Shown here piece by piece: positions 30,064 through 40,040 of a stretch of DNA of 64,000 nucleotides (positions are counted from its first letter, which is position 1; every line of letters begins with the position of its first letter). The notes below the pieces were generated by a model. That model did not search any database, was not told where the DNA came from, and saw only the letters and a program-made list of their open reading frames with translations. The position numbers were made by a program, and so were the translations under genes. The DNA comes from Dendrolimus kikuchii (Eukaryota; Arthropoda; Insecta; Lepidoptera; Lasiocampidae). The stretch covers positions 25,486,387 to 25,550,386 of the forward strand of contig CM034392.1 in assembly GCA_019925095.2 (NCBI GenBank), read 5' to 3'.

Positions 30064-30460
30064 CGTCGCATTGCATTACACGCACACTTCACAAACAAAC
30101 CAAGACACACAAAGAGCCTAAAAATTAATAACCCAGACACAGAAAAGAAAAAACCAACACACATGGCACTAGATAGGACTATATATAAGTATAGATATAA
30201 GGCCAACACTGCACATGCACTTCCTCACAACACCAGCATGTAACAGATACACTCTACATTAGTATAAGTTTAGTATTAAAAATAAATTAATATAATAAGT
30301 TAATCTTAAGGTACACCATAACATATAAATCACTAAATTAATGTCACACACTAACAGAAATAAACAATAAGCGTGTATGGACTCTAAAATGTTTCATAGA
30401 AATTAAGTAGTAAAAACAGGTACGAAACTCGAGTCCGTAGATATGTTAATAATAAATAAA
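30064..30460 (+). mobile_element. LINE 3' UTR copy, GAACTCGAGTCCGTA family
   Basis: Second copy of the 23848-24272 sequence, with the same order of blocks and a TTAATAATAAATA tail. Confidence 0.75.
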
Positions 30461-30514
30461 ACAAAAAAAAAATACCAAAACTACTAAACTACCAAAATAA
30501 ACAAAATTACGAAA

Positions 30515-30765
30515 ATGGCAAATTATTTCGGTTTAATTTTGTTTATGGTTATTATTTACTCTATGGGAGCCTAATCTAATTTACCACCGCCTCGTAACAT
30601 ATTGTGGCTTGAAGAGAGGAAGCGGTGCAAGAAACTCTTCAGCAAACATGCTTAGCTCTAATAATTTTCTATAATATTAAAATGGGTGTAGGTAAAATAA
30701 ATTACCGTACCGAGAAATGTTAAAACGTAGTTTTATTAAGAAAATTATATTATACACAGATATAC
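30515..30765 (+). mobile_element. family P (possible Penelope-like) fragment
   Basis: Matches the reverse complement of the inner part of 59512-59958 (CATAGAGTAAATAATAACCA, AAGCGGTAGTAAATTAGATT) and ends with TTACCGTACCGAG...AAAACGTAGTTTTATTA, the arm end of this family. Confidence 0.65.
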
Positions 30766-30811
30766 AAGTTCCACTTTATTATCGTAATTGAAATATCCTA
30801 AAACGAATCTG

Positions 30812-31124
30812 TTTTTTTTTTATTGCAGGAGATCAGCAGACAGGCAGACGGCCCACTTCTTGGAAAGCGGTTACCATCGCCTATGGACATTTGCAACACC
30901 AAAGTTGCTACAAATGCGCTGCTGCTCTTTTAAGGGAAACTGGAACCTGGTCACTAATGCCGGAACACAACTCAAGGTTGTTATGGCGACATACTTTAGA
31001 GCAGGGGTGGTAGCCATCCAGTCGGGCAAATGCCCTTCCACCTGGCTGTGGGTTGTTAAGTCGCCTCATACGACAGGCCGCCCGGCCGCAGGAAATTGTA
31101 TTCTTTCTCCGTTCCTGCACAGAT
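30812..31124 (-). mobile_element. family A copy A11
   Basis: Full-length minus copy; T tract 30812-30821; head CCTGCACAGAT. Confidence 0.9.
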
Positions 31125-31553
31125 AGAATATAGCTGTTATAGCGGCCATGTTAGATTACCTGGGCCCCTATTCTGCTATAATAATGTGGTCAGAATGGTC
31201 GACCACTGGCGTCATGATGACTGTTTTCTACAGATTTAGCCCACTCCAATTACAATGGGCATTATATCAAACAACAGCGGAAACATATGGAAACAACTTC
31301 TGAGTTATAACAAGAGAATCACAATAAAAATAAAGAATGTGCGCTCCTTGTATCTGGGCAAGATTAATAACTGTTATGTATGTGAAGATAAATTTATATG
31401 ACTCGGTTTAGTGGTCATAAAGTACGGCGGTGTCCACGCTAGCGTAAAAAAGCCCAAAGTGCTCCAAGACATATTTATTGCTTACATGGAGTAATTATTT
31501 TTTAAAAATCCAAATATATCTAGGCGCGTTGAGATGACAATACATAGAGATTT
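31125..31553. other. no recognised feature
   Basis: Mixed-composition sequence with GTGGTCAGAATGGTCGACCA; no match elsewhere in the window. May be unique DNA. Confidence 0.35.
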
Positions 31554-31554
31554 T

Positions 31555-31881
31555 ACATACATACATAACTTCACGCCAGTTCCCTTCCGGGATAGGCACG
31601 AACAACAGAGCGCCATTCAGGCTTATTCTTACACACCTCACTGGCTTCTTTGACATTCATAGCTCTTGTCATGCACGCTCGTCTGTTCTTAAGGCTCCTG
31701 ACATCACCTTCTGCTAGTACACGATCAATTTGATCATGGAAGGTGTGTCGTGGCCTTCCACGACTTCTACATCCATCCACTTTTGCATTGTATATCTGTT
31801 AAGTCATTCTTTCATCATGCATTCTTTCCACATGCCCGAACCACCGGAGCATTCCTTTCCTTACATTCACCTCGACACTCT
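31555..31881 (-). pseudogene. RTE-T LINE copy e
   Basis: Minus copy with a 69-codon open C-terminus ending RAYPGRELA; 5' truncated within the SVEVN region. Confidence 0.88.
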
Positions 31882-31914
31882 CATAGAGATTTTACCTACA
31901 TTAAAAATATTAAC

Positions 31915-31972
31915 GGGTTTCACAGGTTGTCTGGAAGAGATCGCTTCTTAGCGATAAGACCGCCCATTGTGA
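31915..31972 (+). mobile_element. CR1-like LINE 3' UTR scrap
   Basis: GGTTGTCTGGAAGAGATCGC...GATAAGACCGCCCATTGTG in plus orientation. Confidence 0.65.
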
Positions 31973-32002
31973 ACAGTACGAAACAGGGTTAGTTCAAGAT
32001 TA

Positions 32003-32075
32003 AGCGTTTAGTTAGCGTAACGGTAAGCCACTGAGGAGGTAAGTCGATGGTAGAGAGTTCAAATCTCATATTTTT
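32003..32075 (+). mobile_element. tRNA-like SINE head relic
   Basis: TTAGTTAGCGTAACGGTAAG resembles an A box region and AGAGTTCAAATCTCA a B box, spaced about 37 bp. Not a functional tRNA: the acceptor arms do not pair convincingly. Probably the promoter half of a tRNA-derived SINE. Confidence 0.4.
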
Positions 32076-32080
32076 AAACT

Positions 32081-32390
32081 TTTTTTCTTTATTGCAGGAG
32101 ATCAGCAAACAGGCAGACGGCCCACTTGATGGAAAGCGGTTACCATCGCCTATGGACATTTGCAACACCAAAGTTACTATAAATGCGCTGCTGCTCTCTT
32201 AAGGGAGACTGGAACCTGGTCACTAATGCCGGAACACAGCTCAAGGTTGTTATGGCGACACACTTTAGACCAGGGGTGGTATTCATCCAGTCGGGCAAAA
32301 GTCCTACCTGGCTGTGGGTTGTTAAGTTGCCTCTTACGACAGTCCGCCCGGCCGCAGGAAATTGTATTCTTTCTCCGTTCCTGCACGGAT
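32081..32390 (-). mobile_element. family A copy A12
   Basis: Full-length minus copy with small deletions in the CAAAAGTCCTACCTGG region. Confidence 0.9.
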
Positions 32391-32394
32391 AGGA

Positions 32395-32575
32395 CTTTTG
32401 CCGTCGTCCGTCGAGTGAACCCACAGCCCCGACAAAGGACGCTCGAAGCTCGGACTGGTTTTAGTGGGTATCCCCAATTGCGGCGTGGGAATAGCACTTC
32501 ACTCATGAGGTGCTAGGAATCCCCCTCGCATGGCTTATGGCCTCAAGCGGATTTCCCCTGTATAAAATAAAATAC
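32395..32575 (+). mobile_element. LINE 3' UTR end, TTTTAGTGGGTATCCC family
   Basis: CGGACTGGTTTTAGTGGGTA and CTCAAGCGGATTTCCCCTG match, in the opposite orientation, the LINE at 56795-57396. Ends in ATAAAATAAAATA. Confidence 0.6.
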
Positions 32576-33000
32576 TAAACTTTTCACCCCGATACTCTGT
32601 GAGAGCGTGATATCACAAGTGCGCAACAAAAACGTTCTTGAGAATCGTTGCGTACGAATTGGCTTAAGTGGAGATGACTGCTCCACCGTCCACGCTAGGT
32701 ACAACGTGCACTTGGCCAATATTTTTTAACAGAAACATAGGTTTGACAAGGATTGTATGGGGCTCTTTGGATCACGCTTTTTTCTAACAGACGCCAGAAT
32801 TTAATATATGTACTTTGCGGCATATGACATCAACTGTTATTCTTGCCGTGCAGTTGTGTAAAATTGGTTTTTTCTAAAAAATTACTGTTGATTTCGAATA
32901 TGTTTAATTAGTGTTCATTGAAGTGCCAAGAAGAAGACGTTTTTACATAGGAAGCCAGACAAATGTGCGACGCGGCAACTCATGTGCAAACCGCACTGAT
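32576..33000. other. no recognised feature
   Basis: No match elsewhere in the window and no frame of interest. Confidence 0.35.
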
Positions 33001-33186
33001 GGATTGTGTTTGTTAAAGTGGATCCCGAGATGGTTTAGATTCACAAATGGCTCCGGTGGTACTGGAATCGGTGTCTGTGTTTAAGTGGGACAGTTTAAAT
33101 TTACAATCGGATCCAGTAGATGGCGTTGAAATCGCATTCTAGATTTTCATTTTTTCAAGGCAGGTCAACGTTTGGAGGCCCGCTAG
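33001..33186 (+). mobile_element. Helitron H2 3' half
   Basis: Diverged H2 units (GTGGATCCCGAGATGGTTTAG; AAGTGGGACAGTTTAAAT) ending GGCCCGCTAG before T33187. Confidence 0.65.
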
Positions 33187-33567
33187 TTACAATTTCTAAT
33201 TTCAATATGCAAAAAACAATATGCAGCATCGAACACTCCATCCCAAAAGGCCTAATCTCATAACCTCGTTATCTGAAGACAAATCTGGTGAAAGGCCCCC
33301 AAAATCGACATTAACAAAGGTGTTCGATACAAGTTCTATCAAATGGAATTTGTTTCGAAGACTCCCGAGTTAATGGGCTGAGAGATGTAGATAAACATCT
33401 AAACCAAATAAGTACAAAGGGTTTGATGAGACGAGCAACATTGTTAGCTTAATACACTTTTGAGAATTTAAGTTAAAGGAAGTTGAGGAAGAAGTTGCAC
33501 TGGCTTTATGAGTTTATTTCCAAATTACAAATTAAACTAAATACTTAAAAATTAACTAAATTATAAA
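33187..33567. other. no recognised feature
   Basis: Nothing recognised; no repeat match in the window. Confidence 0.35.
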
Positions 33568-33582
33568 TAAACTAGTTGACCC

Positions 33583-34022
33583 TTTTTTTTTTGATAACGC
33601 AGGGGGAATTTTTTTGGACATCATCCTCGGGTCCTTCGGGGGAAGGACCAAAATGCAGGCATAAGGCCTGCATCGAGATTGTGTGACTCTCAGCGACCGG
33701 TTCTCTATTCTCGCTTCTAAAACGAAGCTGTCGCGAGAAACGGCCGCCAAACTACCCACTAAACCTAAACCTGCGCCCCAATTATAGCGTTTTTACGGGG
33801 CGTCATGGGATCTCGTACAGAGTAACTGCACCATGACGCCCCTACGCTCTGTAACTGGGCCACCCCGGGGAGCAGAGTGACCCACTTCGTACAGCAGGGG
33901 GGAAGTCCGCTGTCACCCCCTTGACAGCGGCCTCCTGTGACGGTAACTATGGGAGGAGAAGATGCGCCTACGACCGCCGGTCCGCCTCCTGCGGACGGGG
34001 TTCGCGTACGCGTCCTCCTCCC
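33583..34022 (-). mobile_element. LINE 3' UTR insertion with 15 bp target duplication
   Basis: Minus-oriented GC-rich insert with poly-A (top-strand T10) at 33583-33592. Flanked by TAAACTAGTTGACCC (33568-33582) and TAAACTAGCTGACCC (34023-34037), one mismatch. Shares GGTTTAGTGGGTAGTTTGG with 14.9 kb. The target lies at the 3' tip of the H2 Helitron that follows. Confidence 0.8.
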
Positions 34023-34026
34023 TAAA

Positions 34027-34530
34027 CTAGCTGACCCTGCGAACTTCGTACGACCATATTTTTTGAATTCCTAAAAGACTTTGTTTCATGACACAAAAAC
34101 AAAATCACCAAAATCGGTATAGGTGATTAGGAGGATTCTAGAACCCGATCTCAGAGCCACCTATCGGTTACAATTGTGAATCTAAACCATAAGGGAACAC
34201 ACTCAAACACACAAAAACAAAATTGGTCCAGGTGATTAGGAGGATTCTAGAACCCGATCTCAGCGCAACCTACCGGTTCTAATTGTGGATTTAAACCATC
34301 CGGGACCCACTCAAGCACACAAAAACAAAATCACCAAAATCAGAGTCCAGTTGGATAGGCGGATTCTAGAATCCGATCTCAGCGCCACTTACCGGTTCCG
34401 ACGTCATAAAAATCCTATGTCCTATGTTATGTATCCTATGTTCGTCTCCTGGTTCTAAGCTACCTCCCCACCAATTTTCAGCCAAATCGATACAGCCGTT
34501 ATTGAGTTATAAATAGTGTACCTAACACGA
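34027..34530 (-). mobile_element. Helitron H2, multi-unit, head-to-head with the next
   Basis: 3' terminus CTAG at 34027 on the minus strand. Contains about three to four ~115 bp units (landmarks GATTCTAGAACCCGATCTC at 34133, 34242, 34361). The 5' end abuts the plus Helitron. Confidence 0.7.
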
Positions 34531-34533
34531 TTT

Positions 34534-34901
34534 TCTTAATATATATAAATTACGTGTCACGGTGTTTGTCCGCGATGGACTCCTAAACTACTTGACCGAT
34601 TTTAATCAAATTTGCACACCGTGTGCAGTTTGATCCGAATTGAAAGATAGGATAGCTTACATTTGGACCTGGTAGGTGGCGCTGGAATCGGGTTCTAGAA
34701 TCCGCCTAACCAACTGGACTGATTTTGGTGATTTTGTTTTTGTGTGCTTGAGTGGGTCCCGGATGGTTTAAATCCACAATTAGAACCGGTAGGTTGCGCT
34801 GAGATCGGGTTCTAGAATCCTCCTAATCACCTGGACCAATTTTGATGATTTTGTTGTATTTTATTTCTTCAGGGCAGAACAACGTCTGCCGGGACAGCTA
34901 G
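34534..34901 (+). mobile_element. Helitron H2, 368 bp
   Basis: Starts TCTTAATATATATAAATTACG, ends CTGCCGGGACAGCTAG before T34902. Two units in plus orientation, forming an inverted repeat with 34027-34530. Confidence 0.8.
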
Positions 34902-34932
34902 TATATTATATAGATATAAGATTAATATAAAG

Positions 34933-34998
34933 TATGTATCAAATCGCTGCCAGAGGGAAGCATGCCCAGAAGGCTGGCTGCATTACCACGCTGTATGG
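34933..34998 (-). pseudogene. LINE fragment (QRGNAAS family)
   Basis: Minus strand encodes IQRGNAASLLGMLPSGS, as at 23.1 kb. About 65 bp. Confidence 0.6.
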
Positions 34999-35102
34999 CA
35001 ATGTTTTAGATAATATATTTTATTAATAATAGCTTTAGAAATAAGTTATTTTATACTTTTTAGTTTTTGAAGTCGGTTTTTTTAAACGAAGTTTTTTTAT
35101 TT
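34999..35102 (+). mobile_element. hairpin element arm, HP-D
   Basis: Only the right arm of the HP hairpin and its GAAGTCGGTTTTTTTAAACG continuation. Confidence 0.75.
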
Positions 35103-35444
35103 TACGTTTCAAATTCAAATTATTTACCTATCTTTACTTGCTTTGCTATTACAATACATTGATTAACGTAAAATAGATAAGTCAACTATTCGCCTTAGAC
35201 CAAGTATTACAATCCGAACAAAGCGAGAACAATAGACATAGAGTTGTAATAACACACCGCGTGTGATAGTTCGAAAATGGTCGGATAGTCAAACAATGTA
35301 GCGCGAAGCAACCGTGAATTATAGTTCAAGTTGGACTCTTCATATTGTTTACCTTGTCGCGGCCCGTACGCCAATGCTAAGTGATTAAGAATAAGCCTCT
35401 TGCAAGAGGAAATATATAGAGTTGCTTTAAGACTTATATTTTAT
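35103..35444. other. no recognised feature
   Basis: AT-rich with GCGCGAAGCAACCGTGAATT; not matched in the window. Confidence 0.35.
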
Positions 35445-35568
35445 TTTAACTTTCACTTATGGCCCTGAGCCTGGAGACAAGGACACTGATGATGGGACTG
35501 ATCCACAAATTCAAAATAGCTCTACGGGCTATGGAGTAAGCTATGTTAGATGTTTCTCTTATGGATAT

Positions 35569-36107
35569 TGTGGCGACCGAAGGCAGAACTTTCTGGGAGC
35601 GTAAGCCGGCCTCAAGACTTTTAGTAGTAAATAAAAGAATAACGAAATTATGGGTTCTAGAAGATTCTTCAGGGTATATAAGCAGCGTAAGGCGTGCCTA
35701 CCGGGCAGTTTAGATTTGAGTTCAGTTCAAGACAGTGAAGCGAAAAGTGCGATACGAAAGAATTGGAACCATAGTTTAATAGAAGGCAATTACGATTTTA
35801 GTGGTGAATTTAGCGAAAAGTTTAGTGGGCATCTTAGTGAAGGAGGTGTGTAGCATAGTTCGAGAGAAGAACTACATGCGGTAGTGTCGGAGGCGAGCAC
35901 TGCAGCAACAGGAGGTGGTCTACGCAGTATCGGCGACGGTATTGTGAGCGAGACAACTTATCGTTGGGACAGTGCATCGTTAGTCGTGCGTATAGGGGCA
36001 ACCCTGCGGAGAGGTATTACGCGCGGCTGTGTGAGTTAATAAAAGCGTTACTTAAAGAACTGGTGTTTCTTTCCAATCCCAAGTGCGTACTCCGCTCGCA
36101 CGTAACA
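35569..36107 (+). mobile_element. solo LTR, family LTR-2, 539 bp
   Basis: Begins TGTGGCGACCGAAGGC and ends CGCTCGCACGTAACA; flanked by ATAT at 35565-35568 and 36108-36111. TATATAA at 35672-35678, an initiator-like GAGTTCAGTTCAAG 40 bp on, and AATAAAAG at 36038. It interrupts an RTE ORF. The 67-codon frame inside (35650-35853) is not a known protein. Confidence 0.9.
35670..35735 (+). promoter_or_regulatory. LTR-2 core promoter
   Basis: GGGTATATAAGCAGCG with TTCAGTTC about 45 bp downstream inside the LTR. Confidence 0.5.
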
Positions 36108-36545
36108 ATATAATGAGAAATGACGATATCCGTAAGAGAACCACGGTAACCGACATAGCTCGCAAAATTAGCAAGTTGAAGTGGCGGTGGGTCGGTCACG
36201 TTTGTTGCAGGATCGACGACCGATGGAGCAAACGTGGCCTGGAGTAGAGACCGCGTCTCGGTAAACGTAGCGTAGCACGCCCTCTAGCTCGATGGACTAA
36301 CGATCTGCGCAAGGTCGCTGGTAAGGGCTGGCTGAAGAATATATGGAGCCAGATGGGGCATTTGCTACCCAAAATGAGTTGTGTTCTAACAGTCAGTTAG
36401 TCTAGTAGCTCCTTCGAGGCTAGCATCACATTGGTAGCACCTTTGAAGTGGTTACCAACGTCTATGCACAGGCCACGGTAACCACTTCCCATCAGGTGGG
36501 CGGGCCGTGAGACTATCTGCTGTACTTCAGCAACAAAAATAAATC

Positions 36546-37023
36546 AAAAACTTATTCGAAGAATTACAAATTGCCTCAAATATTGCGCATTCGTAAAGGC
36601 GTCTTGTTGTTAATGAAAATGTTATTGCTAAGTAATCTTGATCCTCTATGGTAAATAAGTATTCCTAAATGGAAGAAAACGCTGCTATTATGCATAATGC
36701 GGAGATTTGCCCATTTTAAGGTACATAGTTGTATAAGTATTTTTTTTGTTCTATCCCATAATAAATAAGCTTTCATTATGAATATAAATGGAATTAATCA
36801 GCTTTTTTGTTTGCATAAAATTATCATCGATACCTATAGCTGGAGATTATCTGTAGTGTTTATCTAAAAAGAAAATTATTAAGTATTTCAAGTTAGTTAG
36901 AAATTATGTTTTTTTGAATAATACAATATATTGTATTTATTGAAGCTGTTACTGATATTTGCTTTCTTATTTTATTTAAAAACAATTGCCACGTCTGACA
37001 CTAATACACAATTTTATGTTACA
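36546..37023. other. no recognised feature
   Basis: AT-rich; nothing recognised. Confidence 0.4.
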
Positions 37024-37465
37024 CTAGCGGCCCCGGCAGACGATATCCTGCTCTGAAAAAATTAAAATCTAGGACCCGATCCCAACGCCACCTACCGGTT
37101 CCAATTGTCGATTTAAACCATCCGGGGACCCACTCAAACACACAAAAACAAAATCACTAAAATCGCTCCCGGTGATTAGGAGGATTCTAGAACCCGATTT
37201 CAGCGCCACCTACCGGTTCTAATAGCAAATCTAAACCATCCGGGAACCCACTCAAACACACAAAAACAAAAATCACCAAAATCGCTCCAGGTAATAAGGA
37301 GAATTGTAGAACCCGATCTCAGCGCCACCTACCGGTTGCAATTGTGGATCTAAACCATCCCGGGACCCACTCAGATACACACACAAAATTTCATCAAAAT
37401 CGGTAAAGTCGTTCTCAAGTTATAAAATTACAACGAAAAGTGGCATTGATTTTTATATATATAGA
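37024..37465 (-). mobile_element. Helitron H2, 442 bp, three-plus units
   Basis: Minus strand starts TCTATATATATAAAAATCAA and ends CTGCCGGGGCCGCTAG, between A37023 and T37466. Units recur at 37076, 37193 and 37313 (landmark GAACCCGAT.TCAGCGCC), spacing about 117-120 bp. Confidence 0.85.
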
Positions 37466-37699
37466 TATGACTTTCTTAAGATGTGTATTTTCAGATCTTA
37501 AGAAAATTATATGTAATAAATTAAGTCTAAAGTATAGGTTGCTACATTGGTTTCTTAAGTACAATAATTACTTTCATACAATTTTTTTCACAGTATATTT
37601 ATATGTATGTATGTATTTGTGTATATGATGTATGTGTTTATGTGTACACGAACTTATATATATACAATATCTATAGAGATGTTATTGGGTAAGGTGTAT

Positions 37700-37915
37700 G
37701 GAGGTTGGCACTGAAAATCAGCGCTATATCGGGATTTTTAAAAAATTTCGATACAGCACAATGCTGAGTTGTCAACCTCGTTGACTAAAAATCTCGACGT
37801 ACAAACCTTAGTTATTTATTTATTAATTACATATATGTTTTTGTGTTTTATGTAAAAATGTTGTAAATGTATTATTTGTTTTTTAGTGAATAAATCTTTT
37901 CTTACTTTCTATACA
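37700..37915 (+). mobile_element. LINE 3' UTR, GGCACTGAAAATCAGC family
   Basis: GGTTGGCACTGAAAATCAGCG followed by a TA-rich 3' UTR ending GTGAATAAATCTTTTCTTAC. Inverse copies of the motif are at 38.5 and 52.1 kb. Confidence 0.55.
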
Positions 37916-38345
37916 ATATTATTAATTAATTATAAAAAAAAAAATGATTGCACAAACATCGACTCCATTGTACCGAATCCTCAAAAGCAAAGACAAACTA
38001 CAAGATACAGTTCTGTAGTCAAATTCAAAGTGTTCGCCATTCGGCAAGTTAAACTGAAATAACTTATGAGAATCGGCCGATCGTCTTTGTCGCTCGTAAG
38101 CTGTAAGGCAATTATCATTAATTATTATTAAATGTGACGTGTCTGTGATAAACGGTGGGCCGATAACTTGGGCAAATAACTCAAGTTTCGGGTACCAGTG
38201 TACCCTTCAATGTTTGGACTCTGATTCCTTTGTGGGAGGTAGGGGACAGAGGGGAGGGGCCATGTCGAAAGTTGTATAATAAAGGCGTTCTCGATTGACG
38301 TGCATTTTCTTTTGGATACTGACTTATTTTTCTAGGTTAATGGAA
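37916..38345. other. no recognised feature
   Basis: Unmatched sequence, mixed composition, no frame of interest. Confidence 0.35.
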
Positions 38346-38347
38346 AA

Positions 38348-38585
38348 TCTAAAATAAAGAAAGAAAGAAAGAAAGAAAGAAAAACTTTATTTGAAGAAAT
38401 TGCGACGCAATTATATTCCTTATACATTTCTATACGCAAAAGCATATTTTGAGAATTTTTACGCGGCATTTTCAGCTTTGCACTCAGCATATTTCTGTGT
38501 CGGAATAATATCCGACACAACGCTGATTTTCAGTGCAAACCTTCCTTTAGGTGTAAGACCAAAATTACCCAGTTCTGTTTATTAA
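38348..38585 (-). mobile_element. LINE 3' UTR with (TTTC)n tail
   Basis: (GAAA)n at 38358-38382 is the tail on the minus strand. Body carries TGCACTGAAAATCAGCG and a TGTGTCGGA/TCCGACACA hairpin at 38497-38520. Same family as 37.7 kb. Confidence 0.6.
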
Positions 38586-38704
38586 ATAATAAATGAGAAT
38601 GATAATTAATAAAAAACTAATTCTATTTATATAATATTTAAATTGTAAAAAAAAACAAATAAATAAATTTTAATAAAAAACCAACAATAAATACGTTGCT
38701 ACAA

Positions 38705-39244
38705 TTTTTTTTCTATCGCAGGAGTTCAGCAGACAGGCAGACGGGCCACTGGATGGAAAGCGGTTACCATCGCCTATTGACATTTGCAACACCAAAGGTG
38801 CTACAAATGCGCTGCTGCTCTCTTAAGGGAGACTGGATCCTGGTCACTAATGCCGGAACACAACTCAAGGTTGTTATGGCGACATGCTTTAGACCGTGCA
38901 GGAACGGAGAAAGAATACAATTTCCTGCGGCCGGGCGGCCTGTCGTAAGAGGCGACTAAACAACCCACAGCCAGGTGGTAGGGCATTTGCCCGACTGGAT
39001 GGCTACCACCCCTGGTCTAGAGTATGCCGCCATAACAACCTTGAGTTGTGTTCCGACATTAGTGACCAGGTTCCAGTCTCCCTTAAGAGAGCAGCAGCGC
39101 ATTTGTAGCACCTTTGGTGTTGCAAGTGTCCATAGGCGACTGTCAAGTGGGCCGTCTGCCTGTCTGCTGATCTCCTGCAATAAAAAAAAGAAAAAAAAAC
39201 CAGGGGTGGTAGCCATCCAGTCGGGCAAATGCTCTACCACCTGG
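38705..39244 (-). mobile_element. family A copy A13, split by A14
   Basis: Left part 38705-38895 ends CTTTAGACC; right part 39199-39244 resumes CCAGGGGTGGTAGCC and stops at CCACCTGG. The head end is missing beyond that. Copy A14 lies between in opposite orientation. Confidence 0.88.
38896..39198 (+). mobile_element. family A copy A14, nested in A13
   Basis: Complete plus copy GTGCAGGAACGGAGAAAG to CTCCTGCAATAAAAAAAAG, inserted within A13 with at most a 3-5 bp duplication (ACC). Confidence 0.9.
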
Positions 39245-39454
39245 TAAGAATTTAAATAAATACTCGTGTATCAACTTGTATCGAATCATTTATTCGAATA
39301 CAACTCGCTAGTGCTTGCCGAGTATTAATTAGCACATTCCGTGTGCCGCGTCACTGGCATGAGGCAACAAATGACATTTTACTTCATAACCTATAAAATA
39401 CTGGTTGTGTTATTTTACTGTTAAGATATGAAATATTTAATATATATTATTTTA

Positions 39455-39756
39455 CATACATACATACATAACTTCACGCCAGTTCCCTTGCGGGGTAGGC
39501 ACGAACAACAGAGTGCCATAACTCTTGTCATGCAAGCTCGTCTGTTCTGAAGGCTCCTGACATCACCTTCTGCTAGTACACGATCAATTTGATCATGGAA
39601 GGTGTGTCGTGGCCTTCCACGACTTCTGCATCCATCCACTTTTGCATTGTATATCTGTTTAGTCATTCTTTCATCATGCATTCTTTCCACATGCCCGAAC
39701 CACTGGAGCATTCCTTTCCTTACCTTCACCCCGACACTCTCTTTCAGACCAACTCT
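39455..39756 (-). pseudogene. RTE-T LINE copy f, internal deletion
   Basis: Minus copy with a ~57 bp deletion removing NVKEASEVCKNKPKW, so the frame reads ACMTRVM then ALCCSCLP. Confidence 0.88.
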
Positions 39757-40040
39757 TATTTTATTATTTTCACTGTATATATAGGCTGTGCATAAGGCTG
39801 AGTGGAAATACTGCGGATTTAATTTGTAAGGACATCGGTTGTAACGACTTTTTGGTTATAGACACCTAACACGTAAATACCTTTCCCTTTAAGACGGAAC
39901 CATCATAAATTTGTTCTCGACTGTCACACACGGCAAATTGGGAAGCACCACAAATTTGTGGTCAAATACAGATAATTGAAACGAACGTTGAACTGATGCT
40001 TTCTCCCGCTAACTACATAGAATTTGTATTAGAGTAAAAT
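39757..40040. other. no recognised feature
   Basis: Nothing recognised. Confidence 0.35.

Larger units (their letters stand above)
35445..36545 (+). pseudogene. third RTE-type LINE, C-terminus and 3' tail, interrupted by a solo LTR
   Basis: Left of the LTR the frame reads LIHKFKIALRAME then MLDVSLMDI; right of it MRNDDIRKRTTVTDIARKI, KLKWRWVGHV and ARWTNDLRKVAG. This is the common insect RTE/BovB-like C-terminus (LxxRDxIRNxxIRxRT, KWxWAGHV). The reading frame is continuous once the LTR and one ATAT are disregarded, although a stop occurs at the LE* position near 36246. The 3' UTR ends GGTAACCACTTCCCATCAGG, TATCTGCTGTACTTCAGCAA and an A-rich tail, which is the same ending as family A. Confidence 0.8.

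Noticed and set aside
32003..32075. Functional tRNA gene
   Set aside because: A- and B-box-like words are present, but the acceptor and anticodon stems do not pair. A SINE head relic is more likely.
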